NCBI RefSeq assembly: GCF_017302275.1
Contig: NZ_JAFLDR010000026.1
Location: 1-58,150, forward strand
Length of the DNA stretch: 58,150 nucleotides
DNA from: Sulfuritalea sp.
GTDB lineage: Bacteria > Pseudomonadota > Gammaproteobacteria > Burkholderiales > Rhodocyclaceae
Direction of reading: 5' to 3'
Shown here: one piece after another, positions 28,016 through 37,363 of the stretch
Layout: each line of letters starts with the position of its first letter
Numbering within the stretch: position 1 is the first letter of the stretch
Notes under the pieces: generated by a model
The model's input: only the letters and a program-made list of their open reading frames with translations
Told to the model about the DNA's origin: nothing
Databases searched by the model: none
Made by a program: the position numbers and the translations under genes

Positions 28016-29059
28016 TCAGTTCGGCCCGGCGTTCGATGTCGTCGAGAACTGCGTGCCGCCGAGGCCGTCGGCGGTGAAGCGGACTACGACCTGCGTCGGC
28101 TTGTCGCAAGCGGTATAGGTCCAGGCCTCTTCCCACTGCCCGGCGACGAGGTAGGCGCGCTCGTAGCCGGGGATGCGGCTGGGCAGGTAGACGGCGTCGC
28201 CGAGCGGCTTGCTGACCTTGATCGAGACCAGGCGCGGCGGTGGCAGCTTGGCGGCGTCCTTGGCGTCGCGCAGGCCGCAGGCCTGCATTGCCGCAGCGAG
28301 CATCTGCGGCGGCTGCGCGTCGACGAAGGCCTGCGGGCTGGCGTTGCTCTGGCCCAGGGTGTCCATGTAGCTGGCGATCTTGTGGTAGTTGAGCAGGGCC
28401 GGATAGGTGACGTTGGGCAGCTTGGCCATCAAGGCCTGCAGGCGCTGGCGGTTGCCATCGCCGATCGAGGCGCCCATGCTCAGGGCCAGCGTCATCATGG
28501 CCGGCGGGAAGGACTTGTCGGCCGACCAGTAGAGCGCATCGCGGGCTTCGGTATCCATCGCGCGCTCGGCCAGCGGGCGGCCGGCGAGCTTCATGTAGCG
28601 CTGCCGGTCCGGCTTGCCGTTGGCATCGAGGTAGCCCAGGAATTCGCCGGTGAGGATCACCGACAACAGAAAGGCTCCTTCCGCGTCGCCCTGCCGCGCG
28701 GCTCGCCGCGCCAGCCCCAGCGCCTTGTCGCGGTCCTTGGCCACGCCCTGGCCGCGGGCATGGGCCTGGGCCAGGCGGGCGTCGGCATTGATCACGCCGC
28801 CCTGGGAAGCTTTCTCGAAATGCTTCACCGCCTGCGCGTGGTCGGTCGCGACGCCATGCCCGTTCTGGTACATCACGCCGAGGATCATGCTGCCGCGCGG
28901 CTCGCCGGCATCCGCGGCCTTGCGCGCCTCGCTCAGGGCAAGGGGATAGTCTTTCGCCTGGTAGGCCTTGAGCGCCTCCTCGAATCCCGCGCGGCCGACG
29001 CCGGGGAGCATGAACCCGAGAACAAGCACCAGCAGCACCGGCAATCGCGAACCCGACAT
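28016..29059 (-). CDS. Sel1-repeat (TPR-like) periplasmic protein
   Basis: 347 residues from MSGSRLPVLLVLVLG, with GGGAG upstream of the ATG at 29059. A signal peptide ends near GVGRA. Sel1-like repeats follow (AYQAKDYPLALSEARKAA, MYQNGHGVATDHAQAVKHF and ARGQGVAKDRDKALGLARRA). The C-terminal 150 residues are not repetitive and contain two Cys (QACGLRD, TACDKP) that may pair. Sel1 proteins scaffold envelope complexes; no partner is obvious here. It ends 44 bp before the repeat-rich gap and diverges from the aldo/keto reductase gene. Confidence 0.83.
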   Translation of the reverse strand: MSGSRLPVLLVLVLGFMLPGVGRAGFEEALKAYQAKDYPLALSEARKAADAGEPRGSMILGVMYQNGHGVATDHAQAVKHFEKASQGGVINADARLAQAHARGQGVAKDRDKALGLARRAARQGDAEGAFLLSVILTGEFLGYLDANGKPDRQRYMKLAGRPLAERAMDTEARDALYWSADKSFPPAMMTLALSMGASIGDGNRQRLQALMAKLPNVTYPALLNYHKIASYMDTLGQSNASPQAFVDAQPPQMLAAAMQACGLRDAKDAAKLPPPRLVSIKVSKPLGDAVYLPSRIPGYERAYLVAGQWEEAWTYTACDKPTQVVVRFTADGLGGTQFSTTSNAGPN

Positions 29060-29212
29060 GAGACGCTCCCTGAATAAGTTCGTCCGATTGTAGGCGAATG
29101 CCAGCAAGAGCACCCGTCTTGCCCTGGCGGCCGGCACTGGGGTAGGCTGCGCGGGTCAGCAGATTCCAAAGGGCGCACCGCGCCCGTGCTCGATTCCCGT
29201 GCAGGAGCCATC

Positions 29213-30121
29213 ATGCCCGCCCGCCGTAAGTTCCTCGGCAGCGCCCTGGCGCTGCCGATCATGGCCGTGATGCCGTCGCCCGCCGGCGCCGCCGCAACCC
29301 CTGCCACGCGCGAGTTGCCCGGCGACCGCCGGCCGCTGCCGGTGATCGGGCTGGGCACCTGGCGCAGCTTCGATGTCGGCGCCGACGCCACGGCGCGCGC
29401 CGGACTCGGCCGCCTGCTGGGCCGCTTTGCCGAACTCGGCGGCACGGTGGTGGACAGCAGCCCGATGTACGGCAGCGCGGAAGCGGTGCTCGGCGACCTG
29501 GCCGCCGAGCGCGGCCTGCGCCCGCGCCTCTTCCTCGCCACCAAAGTGTGGACGCAGGGACGCCAGGCCGGCATCGCGCAGATGGAGGAATCGCTGCGCC
29601 GCCTGCGCGCGCCGGGTATCGAGTTGATGCAGGTCCACAACCTGACGGATTGGAAGCAGCACCTGCCGACCCTGCGCGCTTGGAAGGCCGCCGGCCGCAT
29701 CCGCTACCTCGGCATCAGCCACTACAGCAGCGGCGCCTACGCGGAGGTCGCGCAAGTCCTGCGCAGCGAGGCGCTGGACTTCCTCCAGATCAACTATTCG
29801 CTGGCGGAGCAGGATTCCGCGCGGCGCCTGCTGCCGCTGGCGGCGGAACGCGGCGTGGCGGTGATCGCCAACCGGCCCTTCGCCGAAGGCGCGCTGTTCG
29901 ACACGGTCAAGGGCAAGCCCCTGCCCGCCGCCGCCGCCGACCACGGCTGCCGCTCCTGGGCGCAACTGTTCCTGCGCTGGATCCTGGCGCATCCGGCGGT
30001 GACCTGCACGATTCCGGCGAGCACCCGCCTCGACCACCTGGAAGACAACATGGCGGCCGGCCTCGGGCCCCTGCCGGATTTCAGGGAGCAGAAGGCGCTG
30101 GCGCGCATGGCGGGGTTCTGA
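29213..30121 (+). CDS. Tat-exported aldo/keto reductase
   Basis: 302 residues from MPARRKFLGSALALP. RRKFLG is a twin-arginine motif, and the signal ends near SPAGAA, so the protein should be folded in the cytoplasm and exported. The AKR fold shows GLGTWRSFD, the catalytic DSSPMYGSAE (Asp and Tyr), the Lys in ATKVW and His in MQVHNLTDW. GGAG before the ATG at 29213 decides the start. A periplasmic AKR is unusual because NADPH is not available there; the physiological reductant is open. Confidence 0.88.
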   Translation: MPARRKFLGSALALPIMAVMPSPAGAAATPATRELPGDRRPLPVIGLGTWRSFDVGADATARAGLGRLLGRFAELGGTVVDSSPMYGSAEAVLGDLAAERGLRPRLFLATKVWTQGRQAGIAQMEESLRRLRAPGIELMQVHNLTDWKQHLPTLRAWKAAGRIRYLGISHYSSGAYAEVAQVLRSEALDFLQINYSLAEQDSARRLLPLAAERGVAVIANRPFAEGALFDTVKGKPLPAAAADHGCRSWAQLFLRWILAHPAVTCTIPASTRLDHLEDNMAAGLGPLPDFREQKALARMAGF

Positions 30122-30221
30122 GCGCGCAAGGCAATGCGAAATGTCGGCGCCGCACCGGGACTTCCTTCGGTCGCTGGCGACACGGCGCCTGACTGCGTCG
30201 ACCCGTTTCACGGAAGCAAAA

Positions 30222-30245
30222 AAAGCCCGGCCGAAGCCGGGCTTT
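30222..30245. terminator. Bidirectional rho-independent terminator
   Basis: AAAGCCCGG and CCGGGCTTT around CCGAAG/GAAG, between the convergent aldo/keto reductase and thiolase genes, with A-rich flanks on the left. Confidence 0.85.
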
Positions 30246-30270
30246 CTGCCGATGCCGGGAAGTGCGCGAC

Positions 30271-31458
30271 TTAGATCAATTCCCAGATGGTGGTGATGCC
30301 CTGGCCGCCACCGATGCACATGGTGGCAAGGCAGTACTTGCTGCCGATGCGCTTAGCTTCGTAGAGCGCCTTGGTGATGATCACCGTGCCGGAAGCGCCG
30401 ATCGGGTGGCCGATGGCGATGGCGCCGCCGTTCGGGTTGGTCTTCTTCGGGTCGAGGCCGAGCACCTTGGCCACGGACAGCGACTGCGCGGCAAAGGCTT
30501 CGTTGGACTCGATGACGCCGATGTCGTCGAGCTTCAGGCCGGCCTTGGCCAGCGCGATGCGGGTCGACGGGATCGGGCCTTCGCCCATGACGTCGTTGGG
30601 CACGCCGCCGATGCCGTAGGCGACCAGGCGGGCCATCGCCTTGTGGCCACCGGCGGCGGCTTTGGCGGCGTCGGCCAGCACCAGGAAGGCGGCGCCGTCG
30701 TTGATGCCGGAGGCATTGCCGGCGGTGACGGTGCCGGCCTTGTCGAAAGCGGGCTTCATCTTGGCCAGGGTCTCCATCGTGGTGCTGCCCTTGACGTGCT
30801 CGTCGGTGTCGAACACCACGTCGCCCTTGCGGCCCTTGATGGTGATCGGGACGATCTGCTCCTTGAAGTAGCCGGCGGCGATGGCGGCCGCGGCACGACG
30901 CTGCGATTCGCAGGCGAACTCATCCTGCTGCTCGCGCGTGAAGCCGTGCTTCTTGGCCAGGTTCTCGGCGGTCACGCCCATGTGGCCGACGCCGAAGGGA
31001 TCAGTCAGGGCGCAAACCATGGAGTCGAGCATCTTGGTGTCGCCCATGCGCGCGCCGGAGCGCATCGCCGCCGACATGTACACGCCGCGCGACATCGACT
31101 CGACGCCGCCACCGATGGCGAAGTCGGCGTCGCCGAGCAGGATGGCCTGCGCCGAACTGACCACGGCCTGCTGGGCCGAACCGCAGAGGCGGTTGACGGC
31201 GAAGGCGACGGAATCCATGGTCATGCCGCCCTGGATCGTGGCGTTGCGCGCGACGTAGGCGTAACGGGATTCGGTGGGGACCACGTTGCCGACGGTGGCG
31301 AACGTGATGGCCTTGGGATCAACGCCGGAGCGCGCAATGGCCTCCTTGATGACGATGCCGCCCAGGTCGGCCGGTTCCATGCCGGCAAGTGTTCCATTGA
31401 AGGTGCCCACGGCGGAACGCGCCGCGCTCAGTACAACGACTTCTCTCTTGTCAGCCAT
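30271..31458 (-). CDS. Acetyl-CoA C-acetyltransferase, BktB-like
   Basis: 395 residues. AAGGAG lies seven bases before the ATG at 31458. The acyl-accepting Cys is Cys92 in [25 protein letters not shown] and MCIGGGQG supply the other active-site residues. The run [20 protein letters not shown] and the HMGVTAEN block resemble BktB of Cupriavidus. It forms or cleaves 3-ketoacyl-CoA, and could feed PHA synthesis or beta-oxidation. It is monocistronic here, ending at the terminator shared with the opposite gene. It differs from the cluster thiolase at 18105. Confidence 0.93.
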   Translation of the reverse strand: MADKREVVVLSAARSAVGTFNGTLAGMEPADLGGIVIKEAIARSGVDPKAITFATVGNVVPTESRYAYVARNATIQGGMTMDSVAFAVNRLCGSAQQAVVSSAQAILLGDADFAIGGGVESMSRGVYMSAAMRSGARMGDTKMLDSMVCALTDPFGVGHMGVTAENLAKKHGFTREQQDEFACESQRRAAAAIAAGYFKEQIVPITIKGRKGDVVFDTDEHVKGSTTMETLAKMKPAFDKAGTVTAGNASGINDGAAFLVLADAAKAAAGGHKAMARLVAYGIGGVPNDVMGEGPIPSTRIALAKAGLKLDDIGVIESNEAFAAQSLSVAKVLGLDPKKTNPNGGAIAIGHPIGASGTVIITKALYEAKRIGSKYCLATMCIGGGQGITTIWELI

Positions 31459-31518
31459 CAAAAAACTCCTTTTTGTTATGCCCCCGGCCGCGCCGGGAAC
31501 GGAATCCACCACGAAAAA

Positions 31519-32454
31519 TCAACCGCCGACCCAACTGGAAATCCAGACCAGTGTGAGCACCGCCAGACCCAGCACGAGACTGCGCCAGACCAAGCCTATC
31601 GTGCTCTGCATGAAATCGGGATCGGCATCCTCACCCAAGCCCAGTTCCGGGCGATCGGCAGCTTCACCGGAACCGGGAAACGCTTCGTGCACCGGCATGC
31701 CCAGCCTTACCCCGAGCGCGCCGGCACCACTGGCAAGAAGTATACCGGAGCTAGCTTCCGGCCACCTTACAGCCTGGGTGCGCCAGCAATGCACGGCGTC
31801 CTCGAAATCTCCGACCACGGCGAAGGAGGTCGCCGTGACGCGCACCGGCAACCAGTCGATGAGGGCAAAGGCCTGCCGGGAAAAAGCGCCGAACTCGCCG
31901 AACTCGGTTTCACTGCGCCCGCCCCAGAGTTCATCCATCCCGTGCGCGAGACGGTAGAACAAGGCCCCGCCGGGGCCCAGCGCGACGAACCAGAGCAGCG
32001 GCGCGAACACATGCCGATGCGAGGCAAGCAGCGCCTGCTCGATGGCGAGGCGCGCGACGTCGCTGCTGCTCAGGCGATCGCCGCCATGTCCGCGCCACTG
32101 GGCAAGCAATCTGCGCGCCTCGTCGATGTCGCCGCGGCGCAGCGCGAGGTGGATGTTGGTGAAGAAGTGGCTGAACTGGCGAAAGCCCATGGTCAGGTAC
32201 AGCGCCGCAATGCCCAGCAGGAAAGCCAGCAAGGGCTGGAAATACAGCAGCAGGCCGTGCAGCAGCGCCAGAAATGCGGCCGGCAGCGCGACGCCGAGGC
32301 CCCAGGCGATGGCGCCATGGCTGCGCCCGCCGTCGTTGAACTTGTCTTCGAGGAAGCCGGCCAGCGCCGCCTGCGGCCGGCGCAAGGCACGTTCGACCGG
32401 CAGCGCGTGCAACTGCTCGAGGACCAGCGCGATGACGATGGAAACCAGGTTCAT
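31519..32454 (-). CDS. CobD/CbiB-family membrane protein
   Basis: 311 residues from MNLVSIVIALVLEQLHALP. Membrane segments are visible around AAFLALLHGLLLYFQPLLAFLLG, HVFAPLLWFVALGPGGALFYRLAHG and the C-terminal LVLGLAVLTLVWISSW. The short LEQLHALP start and the FYRLAHGMDELWG motif fit the betaproteobacterial CobD/CbiB-like group, which relates to cobalamin assembly or AmpE; with no cobalamin genes nearby, its role is open. An upstream extension of the frame runs through repeat DNA and is unlikely. Confidence 0.75.
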   Translation of the reverse strand: MNLVSIVIALVLEQLHALPVERALRRPQAALAGFLEDKFNDGGRSHGAIAWGLGVALPAAFLALLHGLLLYFQPLLAFLLGIAALYLTMGFRQFSHFFTNIHLALRRGDIDEARRLLAQWRGHGGDRLSSSDVARLAIEQALLASHRHVFAPLLWFVALGPGGALFYRLAHGMDELWGGRSETEFGEFGAFSRQAFALIDWLPVRVTATSFAVVGDFEDAVHCWRTQAVRWPEASSGILLASGAGALGVRLGMPVHEAFPGSGEAADRPELGLGEDADPDFMQSTIGLVWRSLVLGLAVLTLVWISSWVGG

Positions 32455-32668
32455 TGGACCACTTTCCCTTCGTCCCCGGCCCCACGGCTGGCTCTGCATA
32501 GCCAGCCGGCTACGGCAGCGCGGAGCAGTGCTCCGTGAAACCCTGACTTCGCCCCAAGGAAGGGGGTGAAGAGGGTTCGCCGCGTCGCGGCTCCGATCGC
32601 TGGCGGCGCTCCCCTTGGGATCCCCCAGGGCGACTTCCTGCGGGGCGCGGCCCACCGGCGGGGAGTGC
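32455..32668. repeat. Palindrome-rich intergenic region
   Basis: Several inverted repeats in 214 bases: GGCTGGC/GCCAGCC (32486-32507) and CGGAGCA/TGCTCCG (32520-32534), then G/C blocks CCCCAAGGAAGGGGG near 32552 and CCCTTGGGATCCCCCAGGG near 32611. Probably a cluster of dispersed extragenic elements between the Nudix and CobD/CbiB genes. No gene seen. Confidence 0.55.
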
Positions 32669-33244
32669 TCACGTCCCGGCCTCGACAAGCAGGAATCGCT
32701 GCAAGGTCACCAGCATGCCGGCGGTGGCGCCCCAGATGAAGTAGCCTTGCCACGGCATGGCCCAGTATTCGTGGCGGGTGCCGCGCACTTCGAGGCTTTG
32801 GCGCTGGTGGTTGGCGGTATCGAGGAGGAATTCGAGCGGCGGCTCGAACACCTCGGCGACTTCGAAGTCGTCAAGCTTGAGGTTCAGCGGCGGCGTCACC
32901 AGACCGACCACGGGGGTGATGACGAAGCCCGTGCCGGTTCGGTATTCCGGCAGGCGGCCGAGGATTTCGACCTGGCTGGAGACCAGCCCGACTTCCTCCT
33001 CGGCTTCGCGCAAGGCTGTGGCCTCGGGCGAGGCATCGCCCAGTTCGCAGCGTCCTCCGGGAAAGCTAACCTGCCCGCCATGGTCGCGCAAATGCGCGGT
33101 GCGCTGGGTCAGGAGCATGGTGGGACCGGTCTCACGCATGATCACCGGCACCAGAACGGCGGCGGGGATCATTTCCTTGCCCTCGCCGAACGAGGATTCG
33201 CAGACCGGAGGCGCGACAAGGCCTTCGCGGAATCGACGACGCAT
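32669..33244 (-). CDS. Nudix hydrolase, CoA-pyrophosphatase-like
   Basis: 191 residues if the ATG at 33244 is used; an ATG at 33301 shares its CATG with the opposite gene and would add 19 residues. The Nudix box is GGRCELGDASPEATALREAE followed by EEVGL, preceded by VSFPGG. LLTQRTAHLRDHGGQ is the group's N-terminal signature. Such enzymes cut CoA or its derivatives at the pyrophosphate, yielding phosphopantetheine and ADP. The C-terminal WQGYFIWGATAGML is also typical. Start position is the weak point. Confidence 0.85.
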   Translation of the reverse strand: MRRRFREGLVAPPVCESSFGEGKEMIPAAVLVPVIMRETGPTMLLTQRTAHLRDHGGQVSFPGGRCELGDASPEATALREAEEEVGLVSSQVEILGRLPEYRTGTGFVITPVVGLVTPPLNLKLDDFEVAEVFEPPLEFLLDTANHQRQSLEVRGTRHEYWAMPWQGYFIWGATAGMLVTLQRFLLVEAGT

Positions 33245-33299
33245 CAGGGAAAGCAGACCTCCGCTAGAATTCGGGCCCGCGCTAACTAGAGACTCCGGC

Positions 33300-34010
33300 A
33301 TGAAACCGATCGCAATCTTCCGTCATAGCCCCGGCGAGGGACCCGGCTATTTTGCCACATTCCTCGACAGCCAATCCCAGCCCTGGACGCTGTTCAAGGT
33401 CGATGAGGGCGTTGTGCCGCCGCCGACCCCCGAGGGATTCTCGGGCCTCTGCTTCATGGGCGGACCGATGAGCGTGAATGACGACCTGCCGTGGATCGAG
33501 CCGGCCCTGAAACTGATCCGCGAGGCCGACCGGCGAGGCATCCCGGTGATCGGCCATTGCCTCGGCGGACAACTGATGGCCAAAGCCTTCGGCGGCACGG
33601 TGGCGCGCAATCCGGTCAAGGAAATCGGCTGGGGCATCGTCGAAGCCAGCGTCGACGCCGCGGCCGCGGCCGCGGATTGGCTGGGAGATACCGGCAGCTT
33701 CGAAGCCTTTCACTGGCATGGCGAGACATTCACGATTCCAGCGGGCACGACGCGCCTGCTGCAAAGCGCCCACTGCGCCAACCAGGCCTTCCTGCGCGGT
33801 CCGCACCTCGGTTTGCAATGCCACGTCGAGATGACCCATTCGATGATCCGACTGTGGGGCCGGCAATGGGCCGCGGAGGGCGTGCCGGCATCGGCATCGG
33901 TGCAGACCCCGGATCAAATGGAAGAGAACATCGAGGCACGCATCACGGCGATGCGCGCAGTGGCGGACCGGCTTTACACGCGCTGGAGCGCCGGCTTGCG
34001 CCGCGACTGA
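33300..34010 (+). CDS. Class I glutamine amidotransferase domain protein
   Basis: 236 residues. A class I amidotransferase: the nucleophile is in GHCLGGQLMA (Cys near 87), and the His-Glu pair is in QCHVEMTHSM (near 174). The protein has no synthase domain, like stand-alone GMP-synthase-type GATs. GCLGG-type elbow and MGGPMSVND fit. Ammonia acceptor unknown; some relatives are gamma-glutamyl hydrolases. Its start is back to back with the Nudix gene. A repeat copy begins at its stop codon. Confidence 0.88.
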   Translation: MKPIAIFRHSPGEGPGYFATFLDSQSQPWTLFKVDEGVVPPPTPEGFSGLCFMGGPMSVNDDLPWIEPALKLIREADRRGIPVIGHCLGGQLMAKAFGGTVARNPVKEIGWGIVEASVDAAAAAADWLGDTGSFEAFHWHGETFTIPAGTTRLLQSAHCANQAFLRGPHLGLQCHVEMTHSMIRLWGRQWAAEGVPASASVQTPDQMEENIEARITAMRAVADRLYTRWSAGLRRD

Positions 34011-34033
34011 AAAGTCGGCGCCGGCGGTACGGC
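34010..34033 (+). repeat. Dispersed 23-nt repeat, copy 7
   Basis: AAAAGTCGGCGCCGGCGGTA then CGGC. It begins on the last base of the amidotransferase stop codon and ends three bases before the yajQ stop, filling the whole convergent gap. Confidence 0.8.
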
Positions 34034-34035
34034 AT

Positions 34036-34530
34036 TCAGTCGCGGAAATTGCCGTACTGCAGCGGGAAGTCGGTGATCGACTTTTTCACCAGCGCGATGG
34101 CGTCCTGCAGCAGGTCGCGCTTGGCGCCGGTGACGCGCACGGCATCGCCCTGGATGCTGGCCTGTACCTTGATCTTGCTGTCCTTGATCAGCTTGACGAT
34201 CTGCTTGGCCAGTTCCTGCTCGATGCCGACCTTGATCGTCAGCACCTGCTTCGACTTGTTGCCGCCGACCGATTGCACGGGGCCGTGATCGAGGCGCTTG
34301 GTGCTTTCGCGTTCCTTCTTTTCCATCTCCGGAAACAGGATGTCCTTGATCTGGCCGAGCTGGAATTCGGAATCACCGTGCAGGGTGATGAGCTTGTCCT
34401 TCTCGTTAAGCTCGACGCGCGCCGAGGTGCCCTTGAAGTCATAGCGGTTGCCGATGTGGCGCCCGGCGACGTCGACCGCGTTCTTCAGCGCCACGATATC
34501 CGCTTCGGAGGTGATGTCGAATGAAGGCAT
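34036..34530 (-). CDS. yajQ: YajQ-family cyclic-di-GMP/nucleotide-binding protein
   Basis: 164 residues, the normal length. MPSFDITSEADIVALKNAVD, NRYDFKGTSARVELNE and FPLQYGNFRD are the conserved blocks. YajQ binds nucleotides (c-di-GMP in Xanthomonas and Pseudomonas) and acts as a cytoplasmic effector. It is followed at its 3' end by a repeat copy and preceded by the ppnP gene 15 bases upstream on the same strand. Confidence 0.95.
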   Translation of the reverse strand: MPSFDITSEADIVALKNAVDVAGRHIGNRYDFKGTSARVELNEKDKLITLHGDSEFQLGQIKDILFPEMEKKERESTKRLDHGPVQSVGGNKSKQVLTIKVGIEQELAKQIVKLIKDSKIKVQASIQGDAVRVTGAKRDLLQDAIALVKKSITDFPLQYGNFRD

Positions 34531-34545
34531 ATCGTACTCCCCGGC

Positions 34546-34857
34546 TTATGCGAAATGGCAGACGTAGTGATAGGGCTCGCCGCTGACTTCGATGTCGAAG
34601 CTGGAATTGCCGGGCACCTTGAAGCTCTGGCCGGCGCCGCAGCTTTGCCAGTCTTCGCCCTTGATGCGGTAGCGGCAGGCCCCGGAGACGGTCTCCATGA
34701 TCTCGGCGACGCCGGTGTTGAACGTCAGCGTAGCCGGCAGGATGACGCCGACGCTCTTCTTCGTGCCGTCGGCGAGCTGGACGGTATGGCTGACGCATTT
34801 ACCATCGAAGTAGACGTTGGCCTTCTTGAAGACGGCGACACTATCGAATTGCGACAT
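34546..34857 (-). CDS. ppnP: Pyrimidine/purine nucleoside phosphorylase
   Basis: 103 residues. A small cupin-type protein, with the YaiE/PpnP features DSVAVFKKANVYFDGKC, VGVILPATLTFNTGVAEIME and the C-terminal YHYVCHFA. PpnP splits ribonucleosides to free base and ribose-1-phosphate in nucleotide salvage. The gene is close to yajQ (15 bases) and starts 1 base before the DUF2788 gene's stop, suggesting one operon. Confidence 0.93.
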   Translation of the reverse strand: MSQFDSVAVFKKANVYFDGKCVSHTVQLADGTKKSVGVILPATLTFNTGVAEIMETVSGACRYRIKGEDWQSCGAGQSFKVPGNSSFDIEVSGEPYHYVCHFA

Positions 34858-34858
34858 A

Positions 34859-35068
34859 TCAGATCCCCCACAATTTCTGAATGATGAATTTTGCTACGAA
34901 GCCCAGCATGCCGAAAGCCAGAACGAAGAACAGGATGAAGGTGCCGAGCTTGCCCGCCTTGGACTTCCATGCCAGTTCGCCGATGATGAACAGCATGTAG
35001 AGCATGAAGGCGCCGAGGCCGAAGGTCATGCCGAACTCCGCCAGCTGTTCCTCGGAAAAGCCGAACAT
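34859..35068 (-). CDS. DUF2788-domain small membrane protein
   Basis: 69 residues with two membrane helices: FGLGAFMLYMLFIIGELAW and GTFILFFVLAFGMLGFVAKFII, joined by KSKAGKL. The start MFGFSEEQLAEFGMTFGLG matches the conserved N-terminus of this domain. Function unknown; probably a small inner-membrane accessory protein. It is co-directional with ppnP and yajQ, and follows argG. Confidence 0.85.
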   Translation of the reverse strand: MFGFSEEQLAEFGMTFGLGAFMLYMLFIIGELAWKSKAGKLGTFILFFVLAFGMLGFVAKFIIQKLWGI

Positions 35069-35098
35069 GGGCGCCTGCCCTCCGCGTCGCCTGCCGCG

Positions 35099-36358
<1,260 letters not shown>

Positions 36359-36368
36359 CTCTCTTCCC

Positions 36369-36431
36369 TTAGTCATCCATCCTGCCCAGGAGCAGGAATT
36401 CCATCAAAGCCTTCGTGTGTGCAGCCTGTTC
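36369..36431 (-). pseudogene. Remnant of a second argF 3' end
   Basis: The last 20 or so codons of argF are repeated here in decayed form. The copy keeps NRLHT, then, after a one-base deletion, [14 protein letters not shown] and a TAA stop, against [15 protein letters not shown] in the intact gene. By eye about four-fifths of bases match. Its final codons overlap the alternative argG start (ATGACTAAG), so the remnant, not the present argF, may be the ancestral upstream neighbour of argG. Confidence 0.75.
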
Positions 36432-36437
36432 GGCCAC

Positions 36438-37361
36438 TCAGTCCTCCACGCGACCCAGCAGCAGGAACTCCATCAGGGCCTTCTGCGTGTGCAGCCTGTT
36501 TTCCGCCTCGTCCCAGACGACACTGTGCGGCCCGTCGATCACCTCGGCCGCGACCTCCTCGCCGCGATGGGCGGGCAGGCAGTGCATGAACAGGACATCG
36601 GAGCGCGCAGCGCGCATCATTTCCGCGTCGACCTGCCAGTCGGCGAAATCGCGCAGGCGTTCCTCGTTCTCGGCCTCGAAACCCATCGAGGTCCACACGT
36701 CGGTCGTCACCAGGTCGGCGCCGCGCGCCGCCACCATCGGGTCGGCGAACTGCTCGAAATGGTCGGTGCCGTGCAGGCCCGCGCGCTCCGCCTCGACCTC
36801 GTAGCCGGGGGGCGTCGATACGCGAACCTTGAAATCGAACACCTCCGCGGCCTGCAGCCATGTGTTGCAGACGTTGTTGGAATCGCCAATCCAGGCCACC
36901 GACTTGCCCTGGATCGGGCCGCGATGCTCGATGAAGGTAAAGATGTCGGCGAGTATCTGGCAGGGATGGTATTCGTTGGTGAGCCCGTTGATCACCGGCA
37001 CCCGCGAATGGCTGGCAAAGCGCTCGATGATTTCCTGCTCGTAGGTGCGGATCATGACGATGTCGCTCATGCGCGAGATCACCTCGGCCGCATCCTCCAC
37101 CGGCTCGCCACGGCCCAGCTGCGAATCGCGCGTGTTGAGGTAGATCGCCGAACCGCCGAGCTGGTGCATGCCGGCTTCGAAGGAAAGCCGCGTGCGCGTG
37201 CTGGCCTTCTCGAAGATCATGACCAGGGTACGGTCCTGCAGCGGCCAGTAACGCTGGTAGGCCTTGAAACGGGCCTTGATGATGCGCGTGCGATCGAACA
37301 GGTAGGCGAGTTCGTCCTTAGCCAGATCCTTCATCTGCAGGAAATGCCGCAACGTCGCCAT
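36438..37361 (-). CDS. argF: Ornithine carbamoyltransferase
   Basis: 307 residues, standard for ArgF. The carbamoyl-phosphate loop is STRTR (54-58); NEYHPCQ and FMHCLPAHRG, which bind phosphate and ornithine, are intact. It makes citrulline from ornithine and carbamoyl phosphate. It starts 2 bases before the argD stop. A second degraded copy of its 3' end follows at 36369-36431. Confidence 0.95.
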   Translation of the reverse strand: MATLRHFLQMKDLAKDELAYLFDRTRIIKARFKAYQRYWPLQDRTLVMIFEKASTRTRLSFEAGMHQLGGSAIYLNTRDSQLGRGEPVEDAAEVISRMSDIVMIRTYEQEIIERFASHSRVPVINGLTNEYHPCQILADIFTFIEHRGPIQGKSVAWIGDSNNVCNTWLQAAEVFDFKVRVSTPPGYEVEAERAGLHGTDHFEQFADPMVAARGADLVTTDVWTSMGFEAENEERLRDFADWQVDAEMMRAARSDVLFMHCLPAHRGEEVAAEVIDGPHSVVWDEAENRLHTQKALMEFLLLGRVED

Positions 37362-37363
37362 GA

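Noticed and set aside
30167-30190. GGTCGCTGGCGACACGGCG near the aldo/keto reductase stop as a tenth repeat copy
   Set aside because: Three bases missing in the core; kept out of the count, though it may be a decayed copy.
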